A DNA stretch of 64,000 nt from JANQPX01 sp041398025. GTDB taxonomy: Bacteria; Pseudomonadota; Alphaproteobacteria; Geminicoccales; Geminicoccaceae. The first letter of the stretch is position 1. Every line of letters begins with the position of its first letter. This document shows positions 62,219 to 64,000 of this stretch, piece by piece. A program made the position numbers and the translations under genes. The notes below the pieces were generated by a model that worked only from the letters and a program-made list of their open reading frames with translations, had not been told where the DNA came from and made no database searches. The stretch lies in the NCBI GenBank assembly GCA_041398025.1, contig JAWKVM010000010.1, forward strand, positions 114,570 through 178,569, written 5' to 3'.

Positions 62219-63306
62219 GCCGCGTAGCGCTTCAGGATCTCCGGATCGGGCTCGAAGCCGAGGCCGGGGCGATCGGGCACGGCGAGCCTGCCGTTCTTCG
62301 GCAGCGGGATCGCCGGATCGAGCCAGGCCTCGGGTTCGATATAGAGGTACTCGAACAGCTCGGCGACCGGCCTTGCCGCCATGAGCTGCGCGCTCGCCCA
62401 GTAGCCGGGGACGAAATAGGGGGCGTGCGGCATCACGCTCTTGCCCGCGGCCTCGGCGAGATCGCAAACAGCGAGAAACTCACTGACGCCGCCGACCTTG
62501 GTGACGCTCGGCTGCACGAACGTGATCTCCGGCACGGTGCGGGCAAACTCGACCGCGGTGCAGGCGTTCTCGCCGCTGGCGATGGGCACGCCGTGGCGCC
62601 GCTCCAGATCGCCGAGCAGCCCGGCGTCGTCCGGCGGGAAGATCGGCTCCTCCACCCAGTAGAGGCCGAGGCGCTTCATCTCGGGCATCAGCGCTTCCGC
62701 CTCTTCGATCGACCAGTTGCAGTTGACGTCGGTCACCAGGCGCACATCCGCGCCGACGCCCGCACGCCCCGCCTCGATCGCCTCCAGCGCGATCTCATGC
62801 AGCTTCACGGTCTCGTAGCCCTCGCCGACCGCCTTCTCCGCGAAGGCGCGGACCGCGGACGGATCGCCATAGCGCACCAGGCTGGCATAGGCGGGAAGCG
62901 CGCTCTTCCCGCGTCCGCCCAGATGCTCGGCAAGCGAGACGCCTTTCTGCTTGGCGGCGATGTCCCAAAGCGCGATGTCGACCGCCGAGATCGCGAACAT
63001 GGTGATGCCGTAGCGTCCGTGCAGATGCAGCCTTTGCTGCAGGCGGCGATTGAAGGCAGGAATGTCGTCGATCTCCTGGCCGACCACCTGCGGGAACACC
63101 ATGTCCCGGAGTGCCGCGACCGTCGCCGTGCGGCAGGCGTAGGAAAACCCCTCCCCCCAGCCGACCAGGCCGTCCGCGGTCTCCAGCCTGACCAGGGCGA
63201 CGTCGAGCCGGGTCCATTGGGTCGGCATCAGCCCGGTGCCGCTGCTGCCGTCGACGAACGGGATGCGCAGTGGCAGCACCTCGGCGGATGTGATGGTGAT
63301 GGTCAA
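62215..63306 (-). CDS. Enolase-superfamily enzyme (mandelate racemase / muconate lactonizing type)
   Basis: The 363-residue protein has a capping domain with WGEGFSYACRTATVAAL and a barrel with YETVKLHEIALEA (first base Lys). Mg ligands are in VTDVNCNWS, WVEEPIFPP and IASGENACT, and the second base region is FVQPSVTKVGGVSE. It is a racemase, epimerase or dehydratase on a carboxylate; the substrate is not evident. It starts 4 bp inside the end of the polysaccharide deacetylase gene, so both belong to one minus-strand operon. Confidence 0.84.
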   Translation of the reverse strand: MTITITSAEVLPLRIPFVDGSSGTGLMPTQWTRLDVALVRLETADGLVGWGEGFSYACRTATVAALRDMVFPQVVGQEIDDIPAFNRRLQQRLHLHGRYGITMFAISAVDIALWDIAAKQKGVSLAEHLGGRGKSALPAYASLVRYGDPSAVRAFAEKAVGEGYETVKLHEIALEAIEAGRAGVGADVRLVTDVNCNWSIEEAEALMPEMKRLGLYWVEEPIFPPDDAGLLGDLERRHGVPIASGENACTAVEFARTVPEITFVQPSVTKVGGVSEFLAVCDLAEAAGKSVMPHAPYFVPGYWASAQLMAARPVAELFEYLYIEPEAWLDPAIPLPKNGRLAVPDRPGLGFEPDPEILKRYAA

Positions 63307-64000
63307 GACGTTCCCCCCTTGTCAGACGGGCTCAGCGCCGATCGCGAGCCCGCGAAATCCATCCCACGAAACCAGTCATTGATGCCGCCCGCGGTCGTGA
63401 TCCAGACGCGGTCCGATCCCTGGTCGACGATGTGGCGCAGCGCCCGCTCCAGAGGCTTCACGCGATGCGGGTGCCCCATCAGATAAGCGTGCAGCGCGAT
63501 GCCCATGACCCGCGGCTGCCTGACGCTGTCCTCGAGCATCACGTCGAAGCCGTCGATGATCATGTCGGCAAACTCGTCGCCCTCGCGCTTGCGCGCGACG
63601 ATCTGCGGGATGTCGTTCAGCTCCTGCGGATAGGGCACGGACAGGATGCGGCCGGCGCGCGTGGCCATCCAGATGGGCTGATCGTCGTGGCACCAGTCCA
63701 GGAGATAGTCGTAACCCGCCTCCTGCAGCAGATCGGGCGTGCAGGCACTCTCGGAGATCCAGGGGCCGAGCCAGCCCTTGGGCGGCAATCCTTCATGCCG
63801 GGTGAGCGTCTCGGTCGCCTCCTGGATCAGCGCGCGCTCCTCCGCCTCGTCGAGCGTGCCCTGGCGCTCGGCATTGCTGCGGCCATGGCCCGCGATCTCG
63901 TCGCCGCGCGCGCGGAATGCCTCGACCACGCCCGGCGCCTGCTCGTACATCCGGCTGTTGACCAGCGCCGTGCAGGGCAGCGCGAGCCGGTCGAACAGAT
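63303..64000 (-). CDS. Polysaccharide deacetylase-family protein, 5' end beyond the window
   Basis: The frame is open across the window edge (LFDRLALPCTALVNSRMYEQ continues upstream of ATG 63950). Visible segments are FRARGDEIAGHGRSNAERQ, which contains the metal-site His, GYDYLLDWCHDDQPIW, and the C-terminal RVWITTAGGINDWFR, typical of the PuuE/allantoinase-like branch of NodB-fold deacetylases. The first conserved Asp lies outside the window. It may be a cyclic or acylated nitrogen-compound hydrolase rather than a true polysaccharide enzyme. It is coupled to the enolase-superfamily gene downstream. Confidence 0.8.
   Translation of the reverse strand, partial: LFDRLALPCTALVNSRMYEQAPGVVEAFRARGDEIAGHGRSNAERQGTLDEAEERALIQEATETLTRHEGLPPKGWLGPWISESACTPDLLQEAGYDYLLDWCHDDQPIWMATRAGRILSVPYPQELNDIPQIVARKREGDEFADMIIDGFDVMLEDSVRQPRVMGIALHAYLMGHPHRVKPLERALRHIVDQGSDRVWITTAGGINDWFRGMDFAGSRSALSPSDKGGTS

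Overview
The window is a 64-kb chromosomal stretch of a GC-rich Gram-negative bacterium, most probably an alphaproteobacterium. The case rests on a red-type (form I) RuBisCO operon with cbbX, a DtxR-type MntR next to an Nramp transporter, a DUF1127 small protein, a GspD-type secretin and porin of Gram-negative type, and dense GC-rich coding with short overlaps. The genus cannot be read from the sequence alone. I saw no rRNA, tRNA or CRISPR array.

Layout. 1-6.1 kb: the 3' end of a serine hydroxymethyltransferase-like gene, an OmpR/EnvZ-type two-component system with a convergent orphan TAXI-type periplasmic binding protein, and the mntR/mntH pair. 6.3-14.0 kb: a serine hydrolase, then a GntR-led catabolic operon (PLP lyase, sugar ABC importer without its ATPase, enolase-superfamily sugar-acid dehydratase). 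14.1-15.3 kb: decayed IS481-type DNA. 15.5-28.3 kb: a complete-looking type II secretion set (O, E, F, G, H, I, J, L, M, C/N, K, and a convergent D). 28.7-33.5 kb: class III aminotransferase, cytochrome P450 and copper amine oxidase. 33.6-42.0 kb: the Calvin-cycle operon cbbF-P-A-L-S-X-E-Z with divergent cbbR. 42-46 kb: an acidic porin-like protein, a membrane-anchored LuxR-type regulator and small proteins including DUF1127. 46-54 kb: two transporters, two short-chain dehydrogenases, an FAD-dependent dehydrogenase and a threonine dehydratase. 54.4-58.2 kb: a nest of insertion sequences (IS481-type ends around IS3, IS5 debris and a broken passenger gene, then a separate IS5/IS427-type copy). 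58.3-64 kb: thioesterase, CinA C-terminal amidase, hydratase, a secreted DUF2927-like protein, esterase, a second enolase-superfamily enzyme and the edge of a polysaccharide deacetylase.

Three layers of structure are not explained by ordinary genes. First, a palindromic repeat of about 150 bp, with arms of 23-25 bp around a loop of about 30 bp and outer GTTAA-type ends, occurs six times in intergenic DNA. Two copies are interrupted in the loop by the same IS481-type ends. Second, a regulatory leader of about 180 bp is duplicated: one copy lies upstream of the response regulator and one upstream of the TAXI gene. Each carries a GTAAC-N5-GTAAC direct repeat, and the TAXI copy can fold to hide its own ribosome binding site. 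Third, the secretin GspD is predicted to be a lipoprotein with a C-terminal SPOR domain, an unusual way to anchor a type II secretin to the envelope.

Together the genes suggest a metabolically flexible heterotroph that can also fix CO2, takes up sugars or sugar acids and oxidises amines, and exports proteins by type II secretion.
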